Shown here one piece after another: positions 29,158-36,970 of a stretch of DNA of 64,000 nucleotides. Numbering within the stretch: position 1 is the first letter of the stretch; every line of letters starts with the position of its first letter. Source of the DNA: Pseudomonas sp. B28(2017) (GTDB lineage: Bacteria; Pseudomonadota; Gammaproteobacteria; Pseudomonadales; Pseudomonadaceae). Position numbers and translations under genes: made by a program. A model generated the notes under the pieces. That model ran no database searches. It was given only the letters and a program-made list of their open reading frames with translations, and was not told where the DNA came from. Location: assembly GCF_002113025.1 (NCBI RefSeq), contig NZ_NEJH01000003.1, positions 248,001 through 312,000 on the forward strand, read 5' to 3'.

Positions 29158-29214
29158 GACGACGATTCCTGAAAAAGTGCAGGCATCCGTCGGGATGCCC
29201 TGCGGGGTGGAAAG

Positions 29215-29721
29215 TTACTCTTCGTAGCCGAGGCTGAATTGCAGCTGGTTGACCTTCTTCTGCAACGCTTTGAGCTCTTGCTGCTTGGCCGCCAGCGTCG
29301 CTGGCGTTGACTTGGTCGTTGGCGCCGCTTGTGAAGCCTTGAGCTGCTTCTCGAGGTCGGCAATCTGCTTCTGTACCTGGGCTTCATTGCCACGCCGGGC
29401 CTTGAGCGAGGTCAGCAGTTGCGCCAGCGACTGGTTCAGCGCCGCCTGGGATTTCTGCTGGCTGGCCAGATCGGTCTTGGTGCTGAGTTGCTGGGCCTGA
29501 ATGTTCTCGTACACCTGACGGAACATTGCGTTTTGCTGCCGGGACTCGCTCAGGGCCTGTTCCTTTTGCTTGACCTGATCGCTGTAACCACCGGAGTAGT
29601 CGCAGTTCATCTTGGTCAGCATGCTGCTGTCGCGATTGGTCGCATCGCATTCGCCGGGCTGGGTCGCGCAACCGCTCAGGGCCAGGACGGCAGTGATGAC
29701 CATCAGTTGTCGTAGCGTCAT
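29215..29721 (-). CDS. Coiled-coil outer-membrane lipoprotein of the srf operon
   Basis: The product has 168 residues. The lipoprotein signal ends ALSGC with Cys18 and Ala after it, which favours sorting to the outer membrane. Residues about 48-165 are strongly helical with heptad-like spacing and many Gln, Lys and Ala, so a long coiled coil is likely. Two further Cys lie soon after the anchor (GECDATN and KMNCDYSG) and could form a disulfide. I recognise no named family. It is four bases from the upstream lipoprotein gene and 57 before the vWA gene, in the same operon. Confidence 0.75.
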   Translation of the reverse strand: MTLRQLMVITAVLALSGCATQPGECDATNRDSSMLTKMNCDYSGGYSDQVKQKEQALSESRQQNAMFRQVYENIQAQQLSTKTDLASQQKSQAALNQSLAQLLTSLKARRGNEAQVQKQIADLEKQLKASQAAPTTKSTPATLAAKQQELKALQKKVNQLQFSLGYEE

Positions 29722-29725
29722 GTGC

Positions 29726-30463
29726 TTACCCCAGGGTGATTGCGGAGCGTTGGCTGTACAGAGCGTCGACTTCCTTCTGCAGGCTGACGACTTTCTGGTT
29801 CATTCTCTGAATGTTCATCTCCACCTGCCTGATCTCGGCGCTGGTGCCTTGTGAACGCTCGGCGTCTGCCACTTTGCTGTACTCGGTGACTTTGATTCGC
29901 ATGTTGGCAAGGTCTTTGCGCAGGCGCGCGATGTCCGAATCGATCCCGGCGATTTGCGCCTGAGCCCTGTTCTTGTCGACTCTCTTGTTGGCGATGTCCT
30001 TTTTGATCTGGGCAATTTGCGCATGGTCATCATTGATCACTTGCTGAGCGGTCGCAGTCCGGGCGATCACGTTCTGCGTGTCTTGCTGGACGTCGCTGTT
30101 CATCTTCGCCAAGCGGGTGGAGGTGTTGGCGTATTCGGCGCGACGTTGATCCAGGTAATAGTTCGCGCCCATGGCCACGCCACACGCGGTAATACCGGCG
30201 GCGATGACGCACACGGTTTTGTTGTTGCTGTTGGACAGTGCGCAAGCGAGGATGCCGACACCGGCGCCGACGGCGCAGGCCTGGTAACCGGACTTGCTGA
30301 AGAACTCTGCGTCATTGCCCTGGGTCAGGCGAGGGTCGGCACCGTCGCCTTCGCCTTCGCCCAGCATGGAGCTGCCGGTATTGGCGCAACCGGTCATTAG
30401 CAGGCTGCCGGCGACTACGAAAGCGATCTGTAGCTTGAAGCGAGTCCAAAGGCTGCGCGACAT
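29726..30463 (-). CDS. Outer-membrane lipoprotein with hydrophobic Gly/Ala segments and coiled coil (TagQ-like position)
   Basis: The product has 245 residues. The signal ends LLMTGC with Cys26 and Ala next, pointing to the outer membrane. Two short Gly/Ala/Cys-rich hydrophobic stretches (about 61-76 and 83-102, including AAGITACGVAMGANY) resemble a glycine zipper. A long coiled coil covers about 105-240. It follows the SUMF1 gene, as an outer-membrane lipoprotein accompanies TagR in type VI systems, but I see no clear sequence similarity to TagQ. Function is unknown. Confidence 0.75.
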   Translation of the reverse strand: MSRSLWTRFKLQIAFVVAGSLLMTGCANTGSSMLGEGEGDGADPRLTQGNDAEFFSKSGYQACAVGAGVGILACALSNSNNKTVCVIAAGITACGVAMGANYYLDQRRAEYANTSTRLAKMNSDVQQDTQNVIARTATAQQVINDDHAQIAQIKKDIANKRVDKNRAQAQIAGIDSDIARLRKDLANMRIKVTEYSKVADAERSQGTSAEIRQVEMNIQRMNQKVVSLQKEVDALYSQRSAITLG

Positions 30464-30497
30464 GGTGAAACTCCTGGGTAACGGTGTTGATGCATTG

Positions 30498-32042
30498 TTA
30501 TTGAGTGACGGTTTTGCAGCTGGTCAGCCAGGCTTCAGTGTCGATTTTCTGCTTTTGCAGGAACGCTTTCTGATTGGCCCAGTGGGTGCGCAAGTAAGGT
30601 TTGAGGTCTTGCAGCTGTTTGTTGCGGGTGATGATTTCTTCCATCACCGGGACTTGCGTTTCAAGCAGTGGCTGGCCGTACAAGGTCGCCGATTCCACCA
30701 GACTGCTGGCGTAGTAACGGCTGAGCTTGTGCAGGCGATCCTTTTGCTCGTCGAGCTTGCCTTTACGCATGTCGCAACTGGCATCTTTGTCTGCGCTTTC
30801 GCAGTTGAGCTTGTAGTTCTTTTGCAGGAAGTCGACGTACTGGCCGTCGTCGAGCATCTTGGTGCACAGGAACGCACCCAGGTTGAGGCTGGCACGGATC
30901 GCCTGGTCGCGGGTTTCTTCCTGCTGCTGGTTGCTGGCGCGCAGCTGGTTCTCCAGGGCCTGGAGCTTTTCCTTGAGCGCTTTGTCTTCTACGCCCGAGG
31001 CGAGGCTGTTCAGGGATTGCACGGTGCCTTTGTCGGCAGATTCGGTTTCCTTGCTGCCGGTGCCGAGTTTCTTCCAGCTGCTTTCGATGCTGGCGACCCG
31101 TTCGCGAGAGGTGAGGGTCGGGGAGACCAGCACCAGTCGCAGGCCGGTGGTCTTGTTTTTCACCTGGCCTTCGGCGTTGTAATACGGCTCTTCCTTACGT
31201 AATGCCGTACGCAGGTCGGCCTGCGCGGTCAGGTAGTTTCCGCCACGGACGACGTAGCCGCCAGCCTGACCGTGCTGGCGGTCGAGTTTGTTCAGGCGAA
31301 ACGGCTCGAACATCATTTCGTCGACGTTACCGAGCATGTCATGCAGGCCCAGCGGGTTGGGCTTTTGCAGACCGGTCAATTGCACTTTGCCGTTGGACGA
31401 TTGCGCCCCGGCGAACCACTCGTAGGCGTTGATGCCTTCTGGCATCGGGTAGTGCGTGTCGCGGAATTCAGCGGCACCGACTTCCAGCCCGCCGCGCGCG
31501 GCGAACTCCCATTCGACTTCGGTTGGCAGGCGCAGGAAGCCTTGCGCGCCGTCTTCCTTGGGCAGCTTGCCGGCGGCGTTTTTGCGCAGCCACAGGTTGT
31601 ACTTGTCGGCGGCTTCGACGGCTTGCACCCAGCTCACCGCGGTTTGCGGCAAGCGCATCTTGGCGGCGGCTGTGGGGCAGGTTGCTTCAGTCAGTGCGGC
31701 GTATTGCAGTTGGCTCATCTCGTACTTGGCCATCAGGTAGTAGCGGGATTTGTCGTTCTTGGCCCCGGTAAAACTGCCGGCGATAAAGGTCGGACGGGTT
31801 TGCTCGACATAGCCGTATTCCGCGCCGTCCTGACCGATGTTGATCGGGTAGTCGTCCAGCGGACCGGCGACCGGAATGAACACCTTGCGAAACACCATCG
31901 AACCTTCGCAGGGCATCGGCAGCACGACGTCGCTAGCCTCGGGCATCGGGTTGTAATACTTCTCTTCCCAGCCCGCCGCCGAGGCGTCGAGCAAGTAGCC
32001 GAGGCTCAGGGGTAACAGCAAGCCAAAACGTTTATAGCTCAC
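30498..32042 (-). CDS. Periplasmic SUMF1/formylglycine-generating-enzyme-like protein (TagR-like)
   Basis: The product has 514 residues. A signal peptide (about 1-23, ending DASA) is followed by a SUMF1 fold (about 35-335). Visible motifs are LRLPTEVEWEFAARGG, GLHDMLGNVDEM and GGYVVRGGNY. About 345-400 are coiled coil and the rest is a helical tail with several Cys. The paired catalytic Cys of true formylglycine enzymes are not evident, so it is probably a binding protein, as is TagR, which activates the PpkA kinase from the periplasm in type VI regulation. It overlaps the permease gene by 11 bases. Confidence 0.82.
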   Translation of the reverse strand: MSYKRFGLLLPLSLGYLLDASAAGWEEKYYNPMPEASDVVLPMPCEGSMVFRKVFIPVAGPLDDYPINIGQDGAEYGYVEQTRPTFIAGSFTGAKNDKSRYYLMAKYEMSQLQYAALTEATCPTAAAKMRLPQTAVSWVQAVEAADKYNLWLRKNAAGKLPKEDGAQGFLRLPTEVEWEFAARGGLEVGAAEFRDTHYPMPEGINAYEWFAGAQSSNGKVQLTGLQKPNPLGLHDMLGNVDEMMFEPFRLNKLDRQHGQAGGYVVRGGNYLTAQADLRTALRKEEPYYNAEGQVKNKTTGLRLVLVSPTLTSRERVASIESSWKKLGTGSKETESADKGTVQSLNSLASGVEDKALKEKLQALENQLRASNQQQEETRDQAIRASLNLGAFLCTKMLDDGQYVDFLQKNYKLNCESADKDASCDMRKGKLDEQKDRLHKLSRYYASSLVESATLYGQPLLETQVPVMEEIITRNKQLQDLKPYLRTHWANQKAFLQKQKIDTEAWLTSCKTVTQ

Positions 32043-33255
32043 GCAGACTCTCCGCAGGTTGGATGTTGATGGCTCGCAGGGCGCCGATCACGGCCACCAG
32101 TGCAGCGACCAAAAAGGTCAGGAGCAAGGCGGCCAGGCCGTGCCAAACAGTGATGTGGCAAACGAAGGTGCCGGTGGCCTGGCTGCTGCCGAGCAGGTTA
32201 TCGAACACATGACTGCCCACGGTATAAAACCCCAGCCCGCCAACGTAGCCGGCCAAGCTCAGTAATAGCGCTTGCAGGACCACGAAACCGCCGACAGCCC
32301 TGCGCTTGAAGCCCAGCAGACGCAGGACCGCCAGGCTTTTGCGTTTACGGTCGATGTTGGCCAGGAACGCGCCAACCATCGACGCCACGCAGCCGATCAG
32401 CGCCGCCACGGCGATCACACCGAAGATCAGTCCCAGCACATGGTTGATGGCTTTGACGTTGTCGATGTCGGCCAGTCGGCTCGACGTCTCGATGTGTTGT
32501 TCGTTGAGCCAGTGTTCCAGCGGCGCGACCTGGTCAATGTCGCGCGCATATACGCGGGCGCGGGCATACAGCGGTTGTAGATTGCCCTGAGGCTTGCCGG
32601 TGGCAACGCCGAACCTACTGACCTGATAACCATCGCGAAAACGCTCCAGATCCAGCAGCAGCGATGGGGCGACAAACCCGGCAGCGCGACCGAAGCGGGC
32701 ACCGTCGAGCACCGCCAGCACCGTCAGCGTCATTTCACCGCGTTCATTGATACCTTCCAGACGGCGCAAGGCCCGCAGTTGCACGCTGTCGCCGGCCTTG
32801 GCCTGCAAGCGTTGCGCTGCGCTGGCGCTGAGGATCACTTGATTGCCGACGGGGTTGAGTGACGCCATGTTCAGTTGTGGGTCGCCCGCCTCGGTGGCGA
32901 TGATCTCCGCGCCTTCGACAAACCGTTGCATGCCGATCAGCAGGTCAGCCTGGGTATTGAGCGAGCGGGTCTGGCCGAGGGCAAAACCGGTCTCGGGGCG
33001 CAGGCGTAAACGCTCGATCCAGGCCGTGTCGTAGTTGCCGTTGCTGAGCATCTTCACTTCAAGGTTGCGCGGGTCGCGCAGCAGTTCGTCCTGCAGCTGG
33101 CTGACCACTCCGTGTTTGAGCCCGAACAGCAACAACAACGGCGCGATCACCGCCACCAGGGAGGCGGCGATACACAGCGAGACCTTACGGTCGTGCCAGA
33201 GGTCTTGCAGTGCCAGTGAGCCCAGCAGGCGCAAGCGATCAGTCCATCGGTTCAA
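32032..33255 (-). CDS. ABC transporter permease, FtsX/LolC-like (TagS-like)
   Basis: The product has 407 residues with the four-helix layout of MacB/FtsX/LolCE permeases. One helix lies near the N-terminus (VSLCIAASLVAVIAPLLLLF), followed by a large periplasmic domain of about 230 residues and three C-terminal helices. The last ends IGALRAINIQPAESLREL, a typical family ending. Such permeases couple ATP hydrolysis to work in the periplasm rather than moving small solutes. It overlaps the ATPase gene by 17 bases, so the two are translated together. Confidence 0.87.
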   Translation of the reverse strand: MNRWTDRLRLLGSLALQDLWHDRKVSLCIAASLVAVIAPLLLLFGLKHGVVSQLQDELLRDPRNLEVKMLSNGNYDTAWIERLRLRPETGFALGQTRSLNTQADLLIGMQRFVEGAEIIATEAGDPQLNMASLNPVGNQVILSASAAQRLQAKAGDSVQLRALRRLEGINERGEMTLTVLAVLDGARFGRAAGFVAPSLLLDLERFRDGYQVSRFGVATGKPQGNLQPLYARARVYARDIDQVAPLEHWLNEQHIETSSRLADIDNVKAINHVLGLIFGVIAVAALIGCVASMVGAFLANIDRKRKSLAVLRLLGFKRRAVGGFVVLQALLLSLAGYVGGLGFYTVGSHVFDNLLGSSQATGTFVCHITVWHGLAALLLTFLVAALVAVIGALRAINIQPAESLREL

Positions 33256-33940
33256 ACAGAGTCTCTCCCTGATGGCTGATGGCGCCGAGTCGCGGCAAGC
33301 CGAAATTTTTCAGCAAGGCCCAGTCATGAGATACAACGAGTGCACTCAGGCCCATGCTCGACACCAGGCTCAGGAGCAACTCGAACAAACGCCGGGCACT
33401 GTGAGGGTCGAGCGCGGCGGTCGGCTCATCGGCCAACAGCAGCAGCGGCTCATGGGCAATTGCCCGAACGCAGGCCACGCGCTGGCGTTCGCCGATCGAT
33501 AAGGCCTGAGGTTGTTTATCCAGCAACCCTTGCAGGCGCAACACGTCAACGGCGTGGTCGATGTGATCGCTCTTTGCCGGCATCCCGAGCAAACGGCGCG
33601 GCAGGCTGATGTTGTCTCGCACGCTCAGGAACGGCAGCAAGCCGCCGCTCTGCAAAATGAATCCCAAATGTCGTGAACGCACCGCTGCAAGAGCAGGCTG
33701 GTCGTCAGTGGCCAGCAGTTGGGCGATATCCTGAGCGTGCGTCGGGCCCAGCCGAAAGCGCTCGAGTTCCACCGGCGCGAGCAACAGGCCAATGGCTTCG
33801 AGCAGCGTGCTTTTGCCGCTGCCGCTTTCGCCGGTGATGGCGAGGATTTTCCCGGCGCCGACCTGCAAGTGCGGCAGTCGCACGTGATGAGCCTGTGCGC
33901 CTTCACCACGGCGCACCAGCAGGTTCTTGATATCGAGCAT
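33239..33940 (-). CDS. ABC transporter ATP-binding protein, LolD-like (TagT-like)
   Basis: The product has 233 residues. Walker A is GESGSGKS (37-44), the Q-loop is in ILQSGG, the signature is LSIGERQRVA (a variant of LSGGQ), Walker B is LLLLADEPTAALD and the H-loop is SHDW. This pattern is that of the LolD/MacB/FtsE group that pairs with FtsX-like permeases. It lies ten bases after the vWA gene and overlaps the permease gene. A lipoprotein-extraction or mechanical signalling role is plausible. Confidence 0.92.
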   Translation of the reverse strand: MLDIKNLLVRRGEGAQAHHVRLPHLQVGAGKILAITGESGSGKSTLLEAIGLLLAPVELERFRLGPTHAQDIAQLLATDDQPALAAVRSRHLGFILQSGGLLPFLSVRDNISLPRRLLGMPAKSDHIDHAVDVLRLQGLLDKQPQALSIGERQRVACVRAIAHEPLLLLADEPTAALDPHSARRLFELLLSLVSSMGLSALVVSHDWALLKNFGLPRLGAISHQGETLFEPMD

Positions 33941-33950
33941 CGGCGTCTCT

Positions 33951-35942
33951 TTAAGGCATCATTTCCAGTGGCACGGGGTAGACGTTGTCCCGCGCATCGC
34001 TGTCTTTGGCTAAAGCTACCCAACGGTCAACATCGGCGTTGTAACGCTGGTAATGCCGCAGTTTTGTGTTGAGCGTGCGGATGAATTTTTCTTGTGCCAG
34101 ACCATCCCAGCTCTTCCAGGTCTCTTCATCCAGGTTCAGCACTTCACTCTGATAGGGCAGGTCTTCGAGGTATTCACCGAGGACGCCCATGTCCGCCAGT
34201 TTGGCGTTGCTGTTCTGTTTGAGCTGATTGGGATCGGCGCCCATGGTCGCCGCCACCGAGCGCAGGCGATTGAACATTTCCGTAGGTGAAATCAGGCCTT
34301 CGTTAGCGGCATCGAGAATCTGCTTCATCACGTCGCTCAAGTCGCTGAGCTGTGACTTGGTCAGCAGCACCCGCACATCGGTGGTCGGAATGTTCTGCTT
34401 GATCAGGTCGCGGTCAGTGATCCACGCCTTGAACACTGGCGGGGCTTTGCTGTTGGTCCTCTCGCCGAGATAGGCGAGTTGCATGGCGTGGCCGATCAGC
34501 GCTGCGTCTTCGAGCATTTTCTTCTCGGCCGGATCCTGCTTGGCGTTCGCCGCGCTGCCGATGGCGTCTTCGCCCATGTAGGCGGCTTTGACTTGTGTAG
34601 TGATCGCCCCGGCCAGTGCGTCGACCTTGCGACCGAATTCCTGCACATCGCCAGCGTTCACCGGGTAGTACAGCGAGGTGTTGGTGCCCGGGTAGGTCGA
34701 CAGGTTCTGGTACTGCGCCTCAGCCTTGGCGTGGTCCTTGGCCCCGGCCGGGGTTTTCAAGTGCAGGGTGTAAATCGCCACGCCCGGGTTGGCGGCCTCT
34801 ATACGCACCTGCGCGGCGCTCAAACCGGTCTTCGACAGCTTGTCGTCGCCTTCGATGGCGCCCGCGTCGGTGATCAGTACCACGTAGCGTGCGCCGAACT
34901 GGCTCCAGTCGACCTTGTCGATGCTCTCCATGACCCCGGCAAACGAGTCTTCATCGAAGCTGCTGCTCGACACGGTGGCCTGTTTGAGGTCTTTGATCCT
35001 GGCGAAAAAGTCGGCGCTGTCTTTCACCTGCGTCGGGTCGGCGTACATCCTGGTGGTGTATTCCAGACCCGGCACCGCCTGGGTGTTGGAGCGGAAAGCC
35101 ACCAGGCCGAATTTGACCTGTTTGCCGAGATTCTGCGCTTCGATCTTCTGGTAAACCTTGCGGATCGCCTCGCGGGTGCGGTCGATGTAGGGGTCCATCG
35201 AGATCGTAGAGTCGATGACAAATACTACGGCCGCACTGAATTCCTTCAGTTGGTTGGCCTTTTTCTCTTCGGCTTCCTTGCTGCCGGCAGCGCTGTTTGC
35301 AGCACCGCCCTTGGCATTCTTGTCATCCGGCTTGCTGACGGAGGCGACGTTGAGCAGGCGCGTGCGGAAACCGCTTTCGGTCATGACTTCTTCGCCACTG
35401 AGCACCGGCAGCAGGTAGAACTGCTTTTGCAGGTCGACGAAGTATTCAGGTTCTTCAGCCAGTACGCCCGGTGCTTGCCGGCCCTTTTTCAGCGTGGCCC
35501 GCAGCGGCGCGACTTTGCTGACCGGGTCCGGTGCATCAAGGATGCCTTCGACGGTGGCGCGGTCCTTGAAGAACAGCAGCCGGTCGCGGTTGGCCGGGTT
35601 GGTGAAGGCCAGCGTCAGTTGCATCTTCCAGTCGGTGGTACAGCTGGCAGGCAGCCAGCCAATGGTTTTGCCGTAGCTGTCGGGGCCGACTTTCAGCCAC
35701 TCGGCGTTGTTTGCTTGCGCGCGCTCGTACACATAAAAGCGGCTGAAGACCGGTTGTGCGTCACCTGCCGCACCGCCCGCCGTCGGGCTGATTTTGCAGC
35801 CCGGCGTGGTCAGCACGCGTTGGAACAGGGTCTTTTTACCGGCCTGGATCAGCGGTTTGTCATCGGCCTGGGACAGCGGGCTGATGCACAGCGCCAGTAA
35901 TGCGGCGCTGCTCAGCAGGAATCGACTCATGGGCGAACGCAT
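33951..35942 (-). CDS. Secreted vWA-domain protein with N-terminal SH3-like region
   Basis: The product has about 663 residues. A signal peptide (MSRFLLSSAALLALCISPLS, ending SQA) is followed by a beta-rich region (about 30-110, YVYERAQANNAEWLKVG) that looks SH3-like. A vWA domain begins near 235 (VVFVIDSTISMDPYIDRTRE). Its metal motif reads DSTIS, so the third position is Thr instead of Ser. The C-terminal 230 residues are helical and unrecognised. The ATG at 35942 overlaps the stop of the upstream gene (TGATG), a sign of coupling. No membrane anchor is seen, so it should be periplasmic. Function is unknown. Confidence 0.82.
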   Translation of the reverse strand: MRSPMSRFLLSSAALLALCISPLSQADDKPLIQAGKKTLFQRVLTTPGCKISPTAGGAAGDAQPVFSRFYVYERAQANNAEWLKVGPDSYGKTIGWLPASCTTDWKMQLTLAFTNPANRDRLLFFKDRATVEGILDAPDPVSKVAPLRATLKKGRQAPGVLAEEPEYFVDLQKQFYLLPVLSGEEVMTESGFRTRLLNVASVSKPDDKNAKGGAANSAAGSKEAEEKKANQLKEFSAAVVFVIDSTISMDPYIDRTREAIRKVYQKIEAQNLGKQVKFGLVAFRSNTQAVPGLEYTTRMYADPTQVKDSADFFARIKDLKQATVSSSSFDEDSFAGVMESIDKVDWSQFGARYVVLITDAGAIEGDDKLSKTGLSAAQVRIEAANPGVAIYTLHLKTPAGAKDHAKAEAQYQNLSTYPGTNTSLYYPVNAGDVQEFGRKVDALAGAITTQVKAAYMGEDAIGSAANAKQDPAEKKMLEDAALIGHAMQLAYLGERTNSKAPPVFKAWITDRDLIKQNIPTTDVRVLLTKSQLSDLSDVMKQILDAANEGLISPTEMFNRLRSVAATMGADPNQLKQNSNAKLADMGVLGEYLEDLPYQSEVLNLDEETWKSWDGLAQEKFIRTLNTKLRHYQRYNADVDRWVALAKDSDARDNVYPVPLEMMP

Positions 35943-36967
35943 CACTTCTGCAACTCCTCGAAACGCTGCTTGGCTTCGGCGTTGTTCGGGTCCTGGGTGA
36001 GGATGGTTTCATACCAGTAGGCGGCGGTGGCGTTGTCCGCGGCCGGGAAGCACTCGCTGGCCTTCAGGTATTTAGGGTCGTATTCGCGGGCATAGGCGTT
36101 GGCGATCAGCGCGTCACCGGCCTGGGCACGGTTGGCGTACAAGCGCTGGGCGACGCCGCAGTGTTTGCCGGCCTTGGCCTGGTTGATGATCTCCAGCAAT
36201 CTGGCACTGTCGGGCGCTGCCTTGATGCAGGTCTGGACAAAGGTCAACTCGGGCAGGGTGTTCATGCTGTCGAGGGTGCAGGCTTGAGCCTCGGCGCCGG
36301 CGGGTGCGGTGGCAGTGGCTGCAACCGCAGGGGCCGGGGTGCGCTTGTAGAACCAGAATCCGGCGCCCGCCGCCAGCAGCAACACCACAATCAACAGACC
36401 GATCAGGCCTTTGTTGCTTTTCTTCACCGATGCGGGAGGCGGCGCGTAGGCGGGCTCGGTGAGCACCGACTCCAACTCTACTTCTGGCTCGGCGGTGGAC
36501 AGGGTCAGTTCAGGCAGCTCCGGGATCTCCGGTGCCGGTGCCGGTGCCGGTGTGCTCGGCGCCGTCAGTTCGGCACCGCCGTAAGTCGAGCGTGTCTGGC
36601 CGCCGGCCGTGGACGGCAACAAGCCGACGCCTGGCCGAACTACGCCTTTGTCAGCGTGGCCTTGGCTCTGTTCGCGCAGTTCGATCTGGAACTGCGAGTT
36701 GGCGACGCCTTCCAGCAGTGGGTCAACCACGTTCGGTCCGACCTGCGTTTCCATAGCTTCGCCGTTGGCCGTGAGGTTGAAGCGCGAGACCTTGAACCAG
36801 AATGGATTGTTGCTCCAGGCCTTGTGGTCCTGAAGGTAAAAACCGTCCTGGTTGCGCTGAATGGAAAACTCCAGCTGTTCCTCGCCACCTTGCCATTTCT
36901 TCACAGTGAGACGGGCCTGGCCAGGCACATTGGGCTCTAACGCGAGCAGGTCGACACGAATTGGCAT
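35942..36967 (-). CDS. Single-pass membrane protein of the srf operon, unknown family
   Basis: The product has 341 residues. A soluble, probably cytoplasmic N-terminal domain (1-115) contains WQGGEEQLEFSIQRNQDGFY. A Pro/Ala/Glu-rich linker, partly encoded by GGTGCC repeats near 36535, leads to one transmembrane helix (187-207, GLIGLLIVVLLLAAGAGFWF). A C-terminal helical-repeat-like periplasmic domain has four or so Cys and ends AKQRFEELQK, like a TPR. I recognise no family. It sits three bases after srfC and overlaps the vWA gene, so it probably links the cytoplasmic SrfB/SrfC pair to the periplasmic parts. Confidence 0.75.
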   Translation of the reverse strand: MPIRVDLLALEPNVPGQARLTVKKWQGGEEQLEFSIQRNQDGFYLQDHKAWSNNPFWFKVSRFNLTANGEAMETQVGPNVVDPLLEGVANSQFQIELREQSQGHADKGVVRPGVGLLPSTAGGQTRSTYGGAELTAPSTPAPAPAPEIPELPELTLSTAEPEVELESVLTEPAYAPPPASVKKSNKGLIGLLIVVLLLAAGAGFWFYKRTPAPAVAATATAPAGAEAQACTLDSMNTLPELTFVQTCIKAAPDSARLLEIINQAKAGKHCGVAQRLYANRAQAGDALIANAYAREYDPKYLKASECFPAADNATAAYWYETILTQDPNNAEAKQRFEELQK

Positions 36968-36970
36968 TGC

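Noticed and set aside
34479..35900. 473-residue open frame opposite the vWA gene
   Set aside because: Antisense shadow rich in Val, Gly, His and Arg, no motifs.
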